This document shows positions 33,439 to 45,759 of a stretch of DNA of 64,000 nt, piece after piece. The stretch lies in the NCBI GenBank assembly GCA_023101885.1, contig JALPQD010000088.1, positions 717,501-781,500 on the forward strand. The letters are read 5' to 3'. The position numbers were made by a program, and so were the translations under genes. The notes under the pieces were generated by a model that ran no database searches, was not told the origin of the DNA, and was given only the letters and a program-made list of their open reading frames with translations. The stretch's first letter is position 1; each line of letters starts with the position of its first letter. This DNA is from Typhlomys cinereus. Its lineage: Eukaryota; Chordata; Mammalia; Rodentia; Platacanthomyidae.

Positions 33439-35033
33439 ATGAATGACATTATTTCTTTTTTAAACATTTTTATTATTATTTCTGCTCATACAAACTTAAT
33501 AGGTACACCACTTCCCTCCCTCCCTTCTCCTCCCCCCGAAACCCCTGCTCCCCTTTCCCTCACCACTCCTTTCCCATCCTCCAGTCCCTCCCCCCCAATC
33601 CCCGGAGCATCCTTTAATGTGCATGGCAGACTCTCCTCTGGTCCCTCCTCTCCGATGATGTACAAGGACCCAGTTGTATTTCCCTAAACCCTTTCCTGTG
33701 CTCCCCTTAAGCATAGGAACACTACTGTGGCTGTCAATCCCTTGTCTCTAAGAATCTTGGTGTCTTTAGGAGATGCTAGACTTTGTGAGGTGAATAGTGT
33801 GTTGGACATTGCGCAGGACATGCAAAGTCCAATTATGATTGCTTTGGCCCTAACTTGTGTGGAGTATCTTGCAAATCATTGCTCCTCCCATCCTTTTGCT
33901 CTTACAATCTTACTGCCCCCTTTTCTGCAAATTTCCCTGAGCTTCAGGATGGGGAGAGATTAGTCTGGCCTAGTTCTAAGTGGTTGATATAGAGTCTCTG
34001 AAGTTCTGGATTGTGGTTTGTTGATTTTCTTTTGCAGTTTTGCTGCTCCTGCAATGCCCTTCATTCCATCCTGATGGGCATTGTATGTCACCTCCTGGCC
34101 AGAGACAAAAAGCTGTTAAACTGGAGTCATGTTATAATAACACATTCAAGGGTAAATGTAATAAAAGTAGGAAACCAGAGTGAGGGAGGGGTCAATCGCC
34201 CATTTGCAAAATGGTTGCTTTTATCTGTCAGACTGTATGCCCTCCCCTTCTGGTGAGATCATACCCCCTCAGTTGTAAATGATCAGGAACGAACGTCTGA
34301 GAACTTAACCAGGTGTCTCATTACTTACTTGCAGTCCTTGATGGAGGCCTATTTTCTGTGCTGTAACATGGTCCCCTCTCTCCTTGTGTCTGGTGTGGCC
34401 TTCCAAACCCATCCCTCCTGTTCATAATCCTTGGAATTACTGGAGGTATTACAGAGATTTATCTTTGAGTGTCTCAAGGTGGGCTGGGTGGGTTTGGTAC
34501 TAGGAGCCACCTATTAGGGAGTACATATGGTGCTTAATTTTCTGGGTCTGGGATACTTCACTTAATATAATTGTTTCTAATGACATCCATTTCCCGGCAA
34601 ATTCCAGCAAATCATCATTTTTGATAGCTGAGTAGTACTCCATTGTATAGATGTACCACCTTTTCCTTATCCACTCGTCAACTGTTGGACATTTGGGTTG
34701 ATTCCATGACTTTGCTATTGTAAACAGTGCTGCTATGAACATGGTCTCACTTGTGCCATTGAGGTGAACCTCTGCTGCATGGGCGTTTATTCCCAAAAGT
34801 GGAATAGTAGAGTCATATGGCATTTCAATCATTAGTTTCTTTAAGAATCTCCAGACGGCTCGCCAGAGTGGCTTTTTGAGCCTGCATTCCCACCAGCAAT
34901 GTAGGAGAGTTCCCCTCTCTCCACATCCTCTCCAACATTTGTTGTTGTTTGTATTGTGGATTTTTGCCATCCTGACCGGGGTGAGATGATATCTCAGGGA
35001 AGTTTTGATTTGCAATGAATGACATTATTTCTT
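33439..35033 (-). mobile_element. L1 copy C, 5'-truncated 1.56 kb, reversed, with perfect 19-bp target-site duplication
   Basis: ATGAATGACATTATTTCTT at 33439-33457 and 35015-35033 is an exact duplication. Reading the minus strand from 35014, the insert starts at CAAATCAAAACTTCCCTGAG of ORF2, runs through the ORF2 stop at 34500-34502 and a 1-kb 3' UTR, and ends in an A-rich tail at 33458. Bases shared with copy A and not B (GACTCTACTATTCC, GCCCATGCAGCAGAGGTTCA, ACAAGTGAGACC) place it in the A-type lineage. Confidence 0.95.
34500..35014 (-). pseudogene. L1 copy C ORF2 C-terminal fragment, frame still open
   Basis: 171 codons remain open from the truncation point to the natural ORF2 stop, with the Cys-rich [18 protein letters not shown], the [18 protein letters not shown] block, [17 protein letters not shown] and the end MYSLIGGS. 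It has neither endonuclease nor reverse transcriptase and no promoter, so it is an inert fragment. The intact frame over 515 bp, in contrast to copies A and B, suggests that copy C is the least decayed sample of the ORF2 end here. Confidence 0.9.
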
Positions 35034-35034
35034 A

Positions 35035-36720
35035 TAACATTTCTATGAGATTGACACTCTGTGAGTTGATATTTTAAAGATGAAGAAGTTTAGGTACTAT
35101 GAGGTTATCTAACTTGTCAAACATCACATATATGTTTGGTTTCTAGTCTCAAGTTATTTGGTTTGAAAACTTAAGATCTCACCTATGATAGAATCCCACC
35201 CACCCTTCTACCATTGACAGTGCTGTATTTCTCAGTAGGGCTGTTGAGATTATTGAAAATGTGCAGGATGAATAGATAATGAATTTTCTGAAGATATTCT
35301 CATTCAGAATTATGTCTGTTAATCTTCAGGGTACCTTATAACTCATCCACAAGATAAAAGTGGACACTTGAACTGTTCTGACCAATGGAATGTGGACAGA
35401 AATGACATACCTCAATCATATTTAAGAACTCTGCTCATTTCTGCAAAACTTGACTTTCTATGGTAAACCAAGAAACAATACTGACCAGAAGTGCAATAAA
35501 ATCAAAGTAGCTCAGAATACTAAGCTACAGAGAGGATAGTTCTGGAAAACTGCTCAGATGGTTCAGATGAAATAATGTTTGATATGTTCAGCCACTAAAA
35601 CTGTGATTCTCAATCAGAAGTGATTTTTGTCTTCGAGAAAATATTAGCAATGACTAAAGACAGTTTTGGTAGTCATAACTAGGGAAGATGTTCCTGCTGT
35701 CCTCAAGTGAATCCAGCCCAGTGATAATGCCAAGCTTTTTACAATGCTATTAAAAATCTCCATTACAAAGAAATACCTGTTCTAAAATATCAGTGGTGTT
35801 AAGCTGGAGGAACCCTGATCTTGATCCTTGAGATGAGCATCTCAATACTCACATTGCCTCACAGTGAAGAGATATGCTGAGCTAATTAGGTTTTCAAAGG
35901 TGACTCACATGAAATTGCACTTTAAGCTTCACATTACATATTTTTTTCTGCAAGCGACAGCTATAAAGACCTTACTCATGTAATTCCCACATAAGTTGGT
36001 TTTGTAAAAAAAATGACAATTTCTGCATACACACACGCACACACACACACATGCTTGAGTGTATGTATCCATAATCCTTGCCTATGTGCTCCTACTAAAA
36101 ATCCTCTGTTTCCATTTAAAAAGTAGTCTGGCTCCTCTAAGACTTACAAGAACTCGCATAGATGCAAATTATCAGTTATAAGCATAAACAAAGAGAGTTT
36201 AAATAGCATTATCAGTCCTGAGGAGTGCAGTTTTCTCCTATGAATGACTCTTGTCAATTATAATTAGGCACATAAATTACTGTGCTCAGAGAAAAGATTT
36301 TGAAGGAGTAGCAAGTCTAGAATTCTGTGGCACCTTGGCTTTGCTATTATTTTAATTTTTGTCTGAAGAGGTTAAATAATATCTAAGTTGTGGAAGTCAC
36401 TCATTTAAAATGTAAAGAATGACTCACTTGAAGTGGAAAAAAGATTTAGCCACTCACTCTCTTTGGAAACACCCCAAGATATGTTCTTGACTTAGGTATG
36501 GAATTATATTCAGAGGACCACTTTGAAATTGCTAGCACCTTGGAAAAGTTAAAGGTTTAGATTTTGAACAGGACTTGATAAATTCTCCTGTTTAAGCCAC
36601 ATAGAGATTTTTTTCAGGATCTGTGGGATAAATCAGCTCTGCTGGACTGATAAGTTCTTGCTCTTATCATGAAACGTCATTACAGAAAACTAGTAAACTA
36701 AGGACTATAGATATGCTTTA
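35035..36720. other. Unassigned AT-rich intergenic DNA
   Basis: No gene or repeat that I can name; a short (CA)n run lies at 36032-36052. Confidence 0.5.
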
Positions 36721-37078
36721 AGGAATTCTTTGTTTTAATTATTCTTTTAATTTTTCATACATGAATACAATGAATTCATGCTTCATGTTGTAATCCCCAC
36801 TTGAAATCTTATTAAGGAATAGATTGTAGGTTGGTTTTTCTTATGAACATCATTTTGTTAACTTTTATTCTAGAGGATTCAGTCATTCTTGAAATAACTA
36901 TCAGACTAAACGTTTCAAAGCATAAGATAGGATGAAAAGAACAAATGGAAAAATAGTCTGAAGGTGCAAATTCTTGCATGATAACAGGCTTCCTGAGTCC
37001 CCAGAGAGTATATGTGGAAGAAGAGAACTGCTGTTGAAAGTTTTCTTCTGATCTCAATGTATGGTTTGGCATATGCAT

Positions 37079-37200
37079 CTCCTCATTTTCCTCCTTCCCT
37101 TTCTCTTCTTTCTCTATTTCTTCTTCCTTCTCCCCACTTCCTTCTCATCCTTCTGTTGCTTATGCTCTCCCTTCTTCACGTTCTCTCTCCCCACTCAAAT
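37079..37200. repeat. Pyrimidine-rich low-complexity tract
   Basis: About 120 bp of C/T with few purines (TCCTCCTTCCCTTTCTCTTC type). It may be the reversed purine tract of an old L1 3' end, but flanking L1 words are lacking. Confidence 0.7.
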
Positions 37201-37534
37201 AGATAGATAAAACATTTTTGAAATGAAATAAATTCATATTCATGTGCTACTTACAGTATCAAGAGCTGTGCCATGCTGGAGAAATTGCTTACCTATGTGG
37301 AATGTATCAAATAATTGCATGTCCTAAAATGTCAGTCATGCTGAAGGAAGACTCAACTCTTTGCTACAAAAAATGTTGCAACATCTAGGAGCATCAGCTG
37401 AAGTCTGATAGAAATGGTGAGTCTCAAGCTCCATCACACTTCTTGAATTAGTATCTGTACTTTTTAAATTGAAATGTGAATGTCACCTTCTCCCATGTAT
37501 GTTTTCTCATAATATTTTCTCTAATATTTTCTCA

Positions 37535-38185
37535 TAATGATGGAAACATTATGGCTGTTTCACCCCTCCTCCTAAGGATCCTACTACCTGAAGCCTTCTC
37601 CTCTGTGATCGGTGCTAGACTTTGGGGGGTTGTTGACATATCAGCCATTGTGCAGGTCAGGTAAGGTCCAATCTCTTTATGGCTATATCCTGGCTGCTGC
37701 ATCCCTGACTTGTGTGAAGTATCTTGTATATCCTTAGTCCTCCCCATCTTTAGGCTCTTATAATCTTGCTGCCTCCTGCAAGGTTTCCTGAGCTTTAAGA
37801 TAAAGAGAGATTTGGCTGGTCTGGTTCTGGGTGAATATTGCAGGGTCTTTGGCATTCTGAATTATGGTTTGTTGTTGTTTTCAGTTTTGCTTTTCCTGCA
37901 CTGCTCTTGGCTATGCCACTGAGACCTGAACCCTCACTAACGTGGACAACTCAGAGGAAAATTCAGCACCCACGTAATCAAATGCTCTGGAGGATGGGAG
38001 GGAGAAAGCAGGAAGCACCAAGAGAGAAAAAGGGAAAGAAGAAAAGGGGTGAGAAGGAGGAGTGGAGAGTGGGAAGGGAGACAGAGGAATGAAGGACAAC
38101 AGGGGAGAAGGAAAGGGGGAGGGAAAAGAAAGGGGGGACCTATTGAGCTTGTATAACTAGGCAAAAATGCAATAAAAAAGAAATT
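37535..38185 (+). mobile_element. Older L1 3' UTR with 5' inversion (twin priming)
   Basis: The first part (37535 to about 37902) is the reverse complement of the older L1 3' UTR: it reads CATTATGGCTGTTTCACCCC, AAGGATCCTACTACCTGAAG, TCTTGCTGCCTCCTGCAAGG, TTTTGCTTTTCCTGCA. The second part (about 37903-38185) is in direct orientation: GGCTATGCCACTGAGACCTG, AACCCTCACTAACGTGGACA, CTCTGGAGGATGGGAGGGAG, purine tract, ATTGAGCTTGTATAACTAGG and an A-rich tail. The segments meet with a small gap relative to the copies at 12685 and 15579. This is the signature of twin-primed L1 integration. I did not find a clean duplication at its ends. Confidence 0.85.
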
Positions 38186-38189
38186 GTAT

Positions 38190-39830
38190 CAGGAAAATTA
38201 AATATTTTCACAAGCTCTTTAAAAAAATTTAAAAGATGGTAATATTATTTGAAAAATATACATCAGAACAGTTAAAAGCTCACTTGAGGTTACCTTAATA
38301 ATAAAGGTCTGAGTCAGAACCCAAACCTACTATCTGACTTCAGAATGAGCCTTTCCTCTGCTGTGTCTCATTATCTCCTTGATCAAACTGCTAAAAAGCT
38401 TTTAAACTATATGAGATTTATGCATGTATTTCCTTGTTATACTACATATGAGCAAACAACTACTACACTGTAACATTATTTATTCTTGTAAGGAAAGAAG
38501 GAAAGTTATGCTCTTATGAAAGAACATTCCTGATCCTTCAAGAACCATTTAGTATTATTTGAAATGAAGATCTATGTAAGTCTTGCACAAGAACAAGAAG
38601 TGAAGGATCAGATAGATGCCAACTAACTCTCTATAATTGACTAATCGTTTTTAATTCTTCTGAAGGATGGCCATCTATCCAATGGTAGTTTATGGAAAAC
38701 TACCATTGATGGGCTATCATTTTTTGAAAAATCACAATGTGGACTAAATTGACATAGGTTAAAAATTTTTTTGAAAGACTTAGTTGTTACTTTTCTCAGT
38801 TTTCTTTCCAAAGAATCATCTCTGATTTTTCCTTTGTCCTACTAAACTCAATGGGAGTACAATGACCATACTAGCATCTAAGGTTTAACTTCGTTATAAA
38901 ATGTGGAACTGTTTGAAAGTTTGAGACATAATGGGCAATGTCCTGAGGTATTGCATGTGGAAGAAGATATATGAGTAGCTATAAAAAAAAACAGCAATGA
39001 TAAAGAGAAAAGAAAACATTTTCTGCACTTCCTGGTGTAGTTGGAGAGAGAGATTCCAGGGCCACAGCCCTCTCTTTCTAAGTATTATTGTCTCTGGATA
39101 GCACTTTGTTTGGAACAAACATGACAATAACTTTGTCAATAAAGAAAAATTCAATGTGTTTAGACTTCAGCACTTTATGTTTAGATGGTAAATTTATGTG
39201 AAATCTGTCTAGTTAAGCAGAACTTCAAGAGGCCTTTTGGTCTTTCAGAAGAAGCCACTAGTTTCATGAGAAGTCCAGTTGTGAAAGGCTTCTGCAGCCA
39301 GGGTGGGGGAGGACAGGTGACGGTGTCTTCAGATTCCTGATGTCCCATTGTCCAGGAGCCTGTTATGATTAACCAAAGACAATGCAGAAGCTCTGCTAGA
39401 ACACAGACTGATCGCTTCTGATCTTAGCCGTGTCTTTCGAATAAACGCTATTGGAAAAATATCCAAACAATGCCACATACTGTGCACAAGGCTTTTTGTT
39501 TGTTTTGTTTTGTTTTCCTACTACAAAGGTTTTTAAAGGCTTCATGAACAAGAAGTCGTAGACTCTATGAGGGGCACTGGGAAATCTACTCAGGTTCTGC
39601 CATGGAACTTCCTCAGCAAAATATAGTGAACTAATATTTACTCAGTTTTTCATGCCCTGCTAAGCCAGCTCTATTGTCAAATATTTGCAGAATCACACGC
39701 AATGATATGCATTGGGGACACAAATCCAAATACAAAAGTTTGGCTGAATTTTAAGAAAAAAGAAACATGTCTAAGAAAATAGACAGACCCAGCTCATATT
39801 TTTAGAGAAGCAAACTGATTTTGAATTAAA
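38190..39830. other. Unassigned AT-rich intergenic DNA
   Basis: No gene or repeat that I can name. Confidence 0.5.
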
Positions 39831-39834
39831 GGAT

Positions 39835-40480
39835 AACTTGAAAACATTTAACTACTGAAGAAATACTGTGACAAAAACTTCAAGAAATAGTTATAGGCAA
39901 GAAATTTCTGGATGAAAAAATTGATCCAAGAATTGATGAATAGGATTGAATGAAATTAAAAAGCTTTTGTGCTGCATAAGAAACTGCTAACATGTGAACA
40001 GACATCTTACAGAATGGGAGAAAAAGGTGGTATAGTCAATATGGAAATCAGTGCAGAAGGTTATTAAAAATCTAAGACACAATACTTTAAGATCACCCAA
40101 ATATTTTGGGCATATCTCAAAGATATCTACATCTGATAGCAGAGATATTTGCACACCCATGTTTATGTTTTTGGCTACTTGCCTCAATAATAATTTAATT
40201 AGCCTAGGTGTCCATCAACTGATAAATAAACAAAGAGTGTGTGGTACACATACACAGTAGACTCTTTTCAGTTACAAGGATAAATAAAATTGTGAAATTG
40301 ACAAGAAAATGAATGGAAACAGTGAATATTAAGTGAGTATTATATTAATTAGTATTAAATGAAAGAAAAGCCCCACATATATACTCTTGTGTGTGGAATG
40401 TAGCTTTTAATTTTTCATATGTATATTTAGGTTAAAATAGATGTAAGTCGGGAACCAAGAAAGAAGGTCCATAAAGACAA
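39835..40480 (+). mobile_element. Ancient L1 ORF2 end and 3' UTR relic
   Basis: Words in L1 order: AAGCTTTTGTGCTGCATAAG, ACAGAATGGGAGAAAAAGG, AGTCAATATGGAAATCAGTG, GGTGTCCATCAACTGATAAA, GAATGGAAACAGTGAATATT, CCCCACATATATACTCTTGT. These are the ORF2 C-terminus with internal deletions followed by the start of the 3' UTR. Diverged well beyond copies A-D. Confidence 0.7.
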
Positions 40481-40489
40481 GGAACAAAG

Positions 40490-43075
40490 GCTTTGGGATA
40501 AAGGCTACCTGTTTCCTGTTCACTGACAGATCATTTGGATTTCCAAATTCAAGTCAAAGACTTTCATCTTGCCTTTTGCCACAGTAAACAGGAAAACTCT
40601 TGTGCAACTCAAATAATAAGACTTCATCACTCTGTTCTTGAGAAAACAACCCTATAAAATGAAACTAGGGAGGACCATATCATGGAATTGTACTAGAAGA
40701 TACTTTCCTCCATTTTCTGACTCATCAGTGATCTGAGATTCCAATACCTTTGATTTTTTTCCCAGAGCTGACTAAACTGAATTTTCCTGAGATAGCCACT
40801 GTCCTCATGCCTGAGGGATGACCACCTGCTGTGCTTGGTGTCTGTTGAATAAAACCATCTTCTTGACTGGTCCATACTTTTATTACTGGACAATGTTTCC
40901 CTTCAGCTATAGTATCTCCATAAAATATTATTCTACCATTTATTTTAGTGCTACTTAAAAGTAGTCACCTGCACAAACAGACACATATGAAATTGTACAT
41001 GCATGGAGATAGGTGTTTTCTAAGATCATAGAACTGCCCACATTCAATTGCGTATTCTACCTCTTTCCCCTCCCCATATTTCCCGATACTAGAATTGATA
41101 AAGGCCTTTCTCTTTCAGTCCAGAGCCCACTCTTTTCTCTTTTGTGAGGACATAAAATACTTCCTGCTGTATTTATGTTGTGTTGACATAGCCTGTAAAC
41201 ACACCCATTGCCTCTACCCTCAGTTCTTTATATTAACCCATCAGTGCATTCTAGGGGGATCATCTCATCCTGACACACAATAACTGCTCAGTAAATAGTG
41301 CTGGAACATTACAAAAGTAAATTACAAAGAAGGTGGCTCTCCGTTCATAATTTACTACCCTATTAGCAATGATGAAATATGAATGTATCCTTAACATTTT
41401 TCTCAACAGGTTTTTTTCTACTTTTATCACAGCAAGTATTACCCATGTATTCTTTTGAGATTGACAAGTATTTCCATTTAGATTTGAACCTATGAATAGC
41501 ATTCAGTGAGGATCAAGAGTAAAGGATGATGATTCATAGCCAGAAACAAAAGAAGCAAGGATGTTTTTCTAGGAGAGAGAGTGTTGATTAGAACTACTGC
41601 CCAGAACTGTGAAGTTACCAGTGGAAGAATGTGGTTTGGAGACAGGCAGTGTTTTGAATGGTTGAACATGTTGATGAATATGCAATGCGGAAGTAGCAAT
41701 TTCCACAATGATGCCTCTGGATGGAATAGATGTTATGTGCTGAAGGACATTTCATGGCAATTGGGGCAAGAGAAAGGATGGCTATTTTTTGAACGAATCT
41801 GTGTGTTCAATCACGAGTTCTGTTTCATTTTCCTCTCATCTTCTGGCTATAAGTTCTCAGAGTTAAGTGAAGCACCTGTGACGGTAACTATAGATCAGCT
41901 TTTAAAATGCTGGCTTAAGTCGAATCCTGTTAAGACCAGAGAGGCCCTGGCGAATCACAAATGCTTCTCCTAAGACGACCAGGTTTGAAGCAGGGATTGA
42001 ATTGGGATATGACAAATGGTTGAAAATCGAGAGTGCTGGAATCGCTGGGGTTTCAGCAGCAGGTGAAAGTTATAGAAGAAGTAAATTTAAAACAAGGGAA
42101 TGTGGAGAGAAAGTGTTCTTTCTTAAATATGTCTCTTGGCCTTGTTTTTCTGTTAGAAATTTGAAATGGATGTTGCTGATATTAAAAGACAAAGGTGCAT
42201 TTGATTCTTTAGCTTTTAGCCTGTGGAATTGAAGGATTTCAATAGTTTGTTTCATTCAGAGTCAGGGCATTGTCATTCAAATGTTTTATTTACCAGAAGG
42301 TGTTTTTGCATGCATTTTATTGAGGTCATGAAATATTTGACAAAATAGGAAACAGTATAGCTCTTTCAGATCCTTAGGCAAGCAAAATTGTGTAATACTA
42401 ATAATATAGTACGTTGCTGACACTATCTTCTTAACTTTCCTGATTTTGATGATCATAAGGGCTCAGAGTATGTCCATCAGTGGATTCATCTCTTTTCCAG
42501 CAATTTATATTATTTCACTCGTGTCCTTGGAAAAATAAGGTGCCCTTTTTATGTGGATTTGAATGTGCACTCAGAATAGAAAATTGCATGAGTATTTTTG
42601 GGGAAACAAACACTATCCCACAGTTAAATACATTTCTTTGTTATTGTACTCGCCGTTCTGGTACAAACATTCATTTTGTTTTAAAAATGCACCTCTCTAA
42701 ATGGCTTTCTTACCTGTAGTGTAGACACAGATAAGAACCAGAGTAAAGACACTGCTCCACAAATAGCAGCAAGGTATAGGTGCAGTTATTTTGCCAAACT
42801 GTTTCATAAGATTTGTGGTTTTTTTATTTCAGCTTCATGAACTTCACTGAAATATTTTGGTTGATGTAGATATAATTCTGATGTCATGCTTAGAAGAATT
42901 TTATCAAATATTTATAGCAAAAAAACTAGTTATCCCTGACATGTATAAATGTCTGATACATGAATACATGTGCACCCACACATATGCACACACAAACACA
43001 CATACACATGCACACATGACACAGCTGTTCTAGGTAAGCCTCTAAAAGTAATTTCACATGAGTTACCTCAAAGAT
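40490..43075. other. Unassigned intergenic DNA
   Basis: No gene is supported. The 130-codon frame at 41581-41973 begins with GTG, not ATG, and matches no protein I know. A GTTGAATAAAACCATCTTC stretch at about 40843 could be the end of an old LTR but nothing else supports that. Confidence 0.45.
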
Positions 43076-43079
43076 CCAA

Positions 43080-43139
43080 TAAGCGCAACTTTTTTGAAAT
43101 TTTTTTCATTTATTTATTCAATTGTGCATGCGTGTGTGC

Positions 43140-43180
<41 letters not shown>

Positions 43181-43403
43181 TGTGTAGAGCCACGGGCGAA
43201 TTTGGGAACCACCATGGACCACCTCCACCTCCTTCTTGTTTACTCTGCCCCGGGATTCACAGGCTCTGCCCTACCAGGACCAGAAACGCAGGCCAGCCCC
43301 GCTTCCACCCAGCGTCTACTACGTGAGATCTAGGATCTTCTGCCTGCAAGGCAGAGGCTTAACTCCTGAGCCAACTCTCCAGCCCCAGTAAGTACAACTT
43401 TTG
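43080..43403 (-). repeat. tRNA-derived rodent SINE, reversed, with imperfect target-site duplication
   Basis: The reverse complement starts at about 43387 with GGGGCTGGAGAGTTGGCTCA, GGAGTTAAGCCTCTGCCTTG, continues with GGTCCTGGTAGGGCAGAGCC, AAGAAGGAGGTGGAGGTGG and GAACCACC-type words reversed, and ends with a CA array and AATAAATAAATG. It matches the SINE at 47750-48003 closely over its whole body, so both belong to one subfamily. TAAGCGCAACTTTT (43080-43093) and TAAGTACAACTTTT (43389-43402) flank it and differ only at a CpG-like pair, fitting a decayed duplication. Confidence 0.87.
43143..43187. repeat. (GT)n within SINE tail
   Basis: Expansion of the SINE's CA-rich tail; two open frames rich in Cys/Val come from it. 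Confidence 0.95.
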
Positions 43404-43869
43404 AACCTTACTACTTTCAAATTAGCACTCAACCTTTAGTGGATACCTACCAGCACCACAGAAAGCATGTAAAATTATATAAAAATGCACTCTGGCAGGC
43501 AAATATTTTTCCTGTGAACCAGTTGTGTTCAGCTACCTCACTAACAACGTATTAATGATAGGCCATGACTTTCCAGGTTCATGCATAACAAAAACTTACA
43601 TCCCTTCAAATGTTGTTAAAACAAATAATAGAAAGCATGAGAAAATGGCAAAATTCGGTGAGAATATGGATTTCAAAAAGGTTTCTATATTTATGTATGT
43701 GATACAGGCATTATACTCTGTTTTTTTTTCTTTACGGTTAATAGATCTCAAAATGTTACATCAGTGTAGAGAGAAATCTGTGCAATGTAAAACTGTTAGA
43801 GGCCTACTGAAGTACATACTTAGCAGTCAAGGAAAGTCCTTTGCAGGACTGCAGATTATCTAATTAATG

Positions 43870-44172
43870 TAGGAAGGCTCAGAACAAAGTGGATGGGACC
43901 ATTCCCTGAGCAGGTGGGTAAGATGGAGAGAGCTGGTTCAGTAATTTGCTTTGAAGATCTCAGAAGAGCTGTGTTCAGGCAAATGAGGAAGCTTGCCATA
44001 TCTCAGCAAATCCTGTGGATATTGTGTGCCAGTCTCTTGACTCCTGGTCTCCATATGAGCTCTTTTGCTGAGCTGGAATATGATTGATTCTGATTCAACC
44101 AGAATTGAAATATGAATATGAAATAAACTCTTTGCTGATATATGATTTTGGTGTTGAATTGAATTTTATCAG
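43870..44172 (+). repeat. Dispersed repeat, family shared with 58720-59095
   Basis: GGATGGGACCATTCCCTGAG, CAGGTGGGTAAGATGGAGAG, AGCTGGTTCAG at 43892-43945 match GGGCAGGACTAGTCCCTGAG, TAAGTGATTAAGGTAGAGGT, GGCTGGTT at 58790-58836. Both end in AAATAAACTCT or AAATAAAACTCT followed by TTTATCAGCAAC or TTATTGGCAGCAA. The family name is uncertain. Confidence 0.55.
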
Positions 44173-44197
44173 CAACATGCAAACTACAACAAATGCA

Positions 44198-44272
44198 CCA
44201 GACTAAAAGTGTAGTTCAGTAGCATGGCATGTGTTTAACACACACAGCATCTTGAACTCAGTCCCCAGCCAA
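44198..44272 (+). repeat. ID-like SINE
   Basis: AGACTAAAAGTGTAGTTCAG, TAGCATGGCATGTGTTTAAC and CTTGAACTCAGTCCCCAGCC follow the ID element's A box, loop and B box, directly followed by a CA array and purine tail. Confidence 0.6.
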
Positions 44273-44275
44273 ATG

Positions 44276-44420
44276 AACACACACACACACACACACATAC
44301 ACACACACACACACATATATATATACATGCACATGCACACACAGACACATGAGAGAAAGAGAAAGAGAGAGAAAATGAGAGACAGAGAATGAGAGGAAGA
44401 ATGAGAAAGAGAGTGTCTAT
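44276..44420. repeat. (CA)n, (TA)n and purine-rich compound microsatellite
   Basis: CA array (44277-44312), short TA run (44314-44324), further CA, then GAGAAAGAGAAAGAGAG-type purines to about 44418. It probably grew from the ID element's tail. Confidence 0.9.
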
Positions 44421-44424
44421 ATGT

Positions 44425-45660
44425 CTTGGTTTAAGCAGAACAAAGCACAATAAATTTGCACAATGGATGAAATGAATTTATATTTGGTAAATTTCCTATG
44501 GAAGGATTTTTGCTAATTTTGATGAAAATAAACACTAAAAAGTTACAGCTTAATGATTAGATGCTTGTAAAGAGAGATAGATATTGCAAATAAAGAGAAA
44601 TAGAGATTCCAATTTCATTAAGATTTATCAGCGCCTAATACAAAGCATATAATTAAAAGAGAAGCAAGGTAACAAACTACTTGCTTTATGTAGAGTGTAT
44701 GAGTAACTCCTAATTTTCAGCTATTTTCTGTAAGTTGCTTCTGAGAAATGACTGTGAGCTATATGAATATCAGCTTTCTTATTTTCTGGGTTTCAGTTAG
44801 ACATGCTGGTTTTTTTTGATAAGGAATACTATTTTGTATTCATACTTGGACATTTATTGCTATAAATGTTAGGGTTTGAAGCTTGTATGATGTTATTTTC
44901 ACATAGAAACTCAGATTTCAAGGTTAGAATCATTTATTACTATTAAGAGTAGATATAAATGAAAATATTACCAAACTTCCAATGTGGATGAAGGTCAGGA
45001 AAACACAGCTGTAGCAAATAAAGAGAAAAAAATAGTTTGACATTATTTTTTTCCAAGTGGGAATGCCTCCACTGGGATAAACTATTTATTTCTTCATTAC
45101 AGTCTGTGGTACAAACTCACATTTTCTACCTACAGGTTTATATTTTTATAACACTTTAAATGGGCATAGTAATTTATAGCTAGTGCCCAGAAACTATCTC
45201 TAAGAGAGAGGTGTCTTCAGAAGGAATGTATTATTATCTGTATTTATTCTCTTATATTAATTTCCTTTGGTTATTGCAAACAAACATTAACAGGGGATGT
45301 GCAGACAGTATAATTACCATAGTTAATACTTTCCAGAAATACTATACATTGAATTGGAAATAGGCTTAGAAATTTATTAGGTATTCGATAAAATTTACAA
45401 CTTTCTACTTTTCTTTTAAAAAGCATATAGAAAGAAATTAGAACTGATTTATTTTTCTCGTGAACCATCAGAGTACAGAGGTTTGATTTATTCCAAAATA
45501 ATGTCTTTGGAGCCGATAGAAAGTTGTTTCACAGAACATAGATGGTTCTTTCCAGGGCAAAAAATTTTTGTACTCTTATACTCCATGAAATAACTATCTT
45601 TCAGAGCTTACACAATACTTTAAAATGAGCAGAAACTCAGGACCCCCGTGGTTGTCCCTT
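44425..45660. other. Unassigned AT-rich intergenic DNA
   Basis: Nothing recognisable. Confidence 0.5.
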
Positions 45661-45677
45661 CATTCCCTCCTAACTCA

Positions 45678-45679
45678 GC

Positions 45680-45759
<80 letters not shown>

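Noticed and set aside
41581..41973. 130-codon open frame in unassigned DNA, one of the longest outside L1.
   Set aside because: It begins with GTG rather than ATG, shows no recognisable domain, and has no promoter or splice context.
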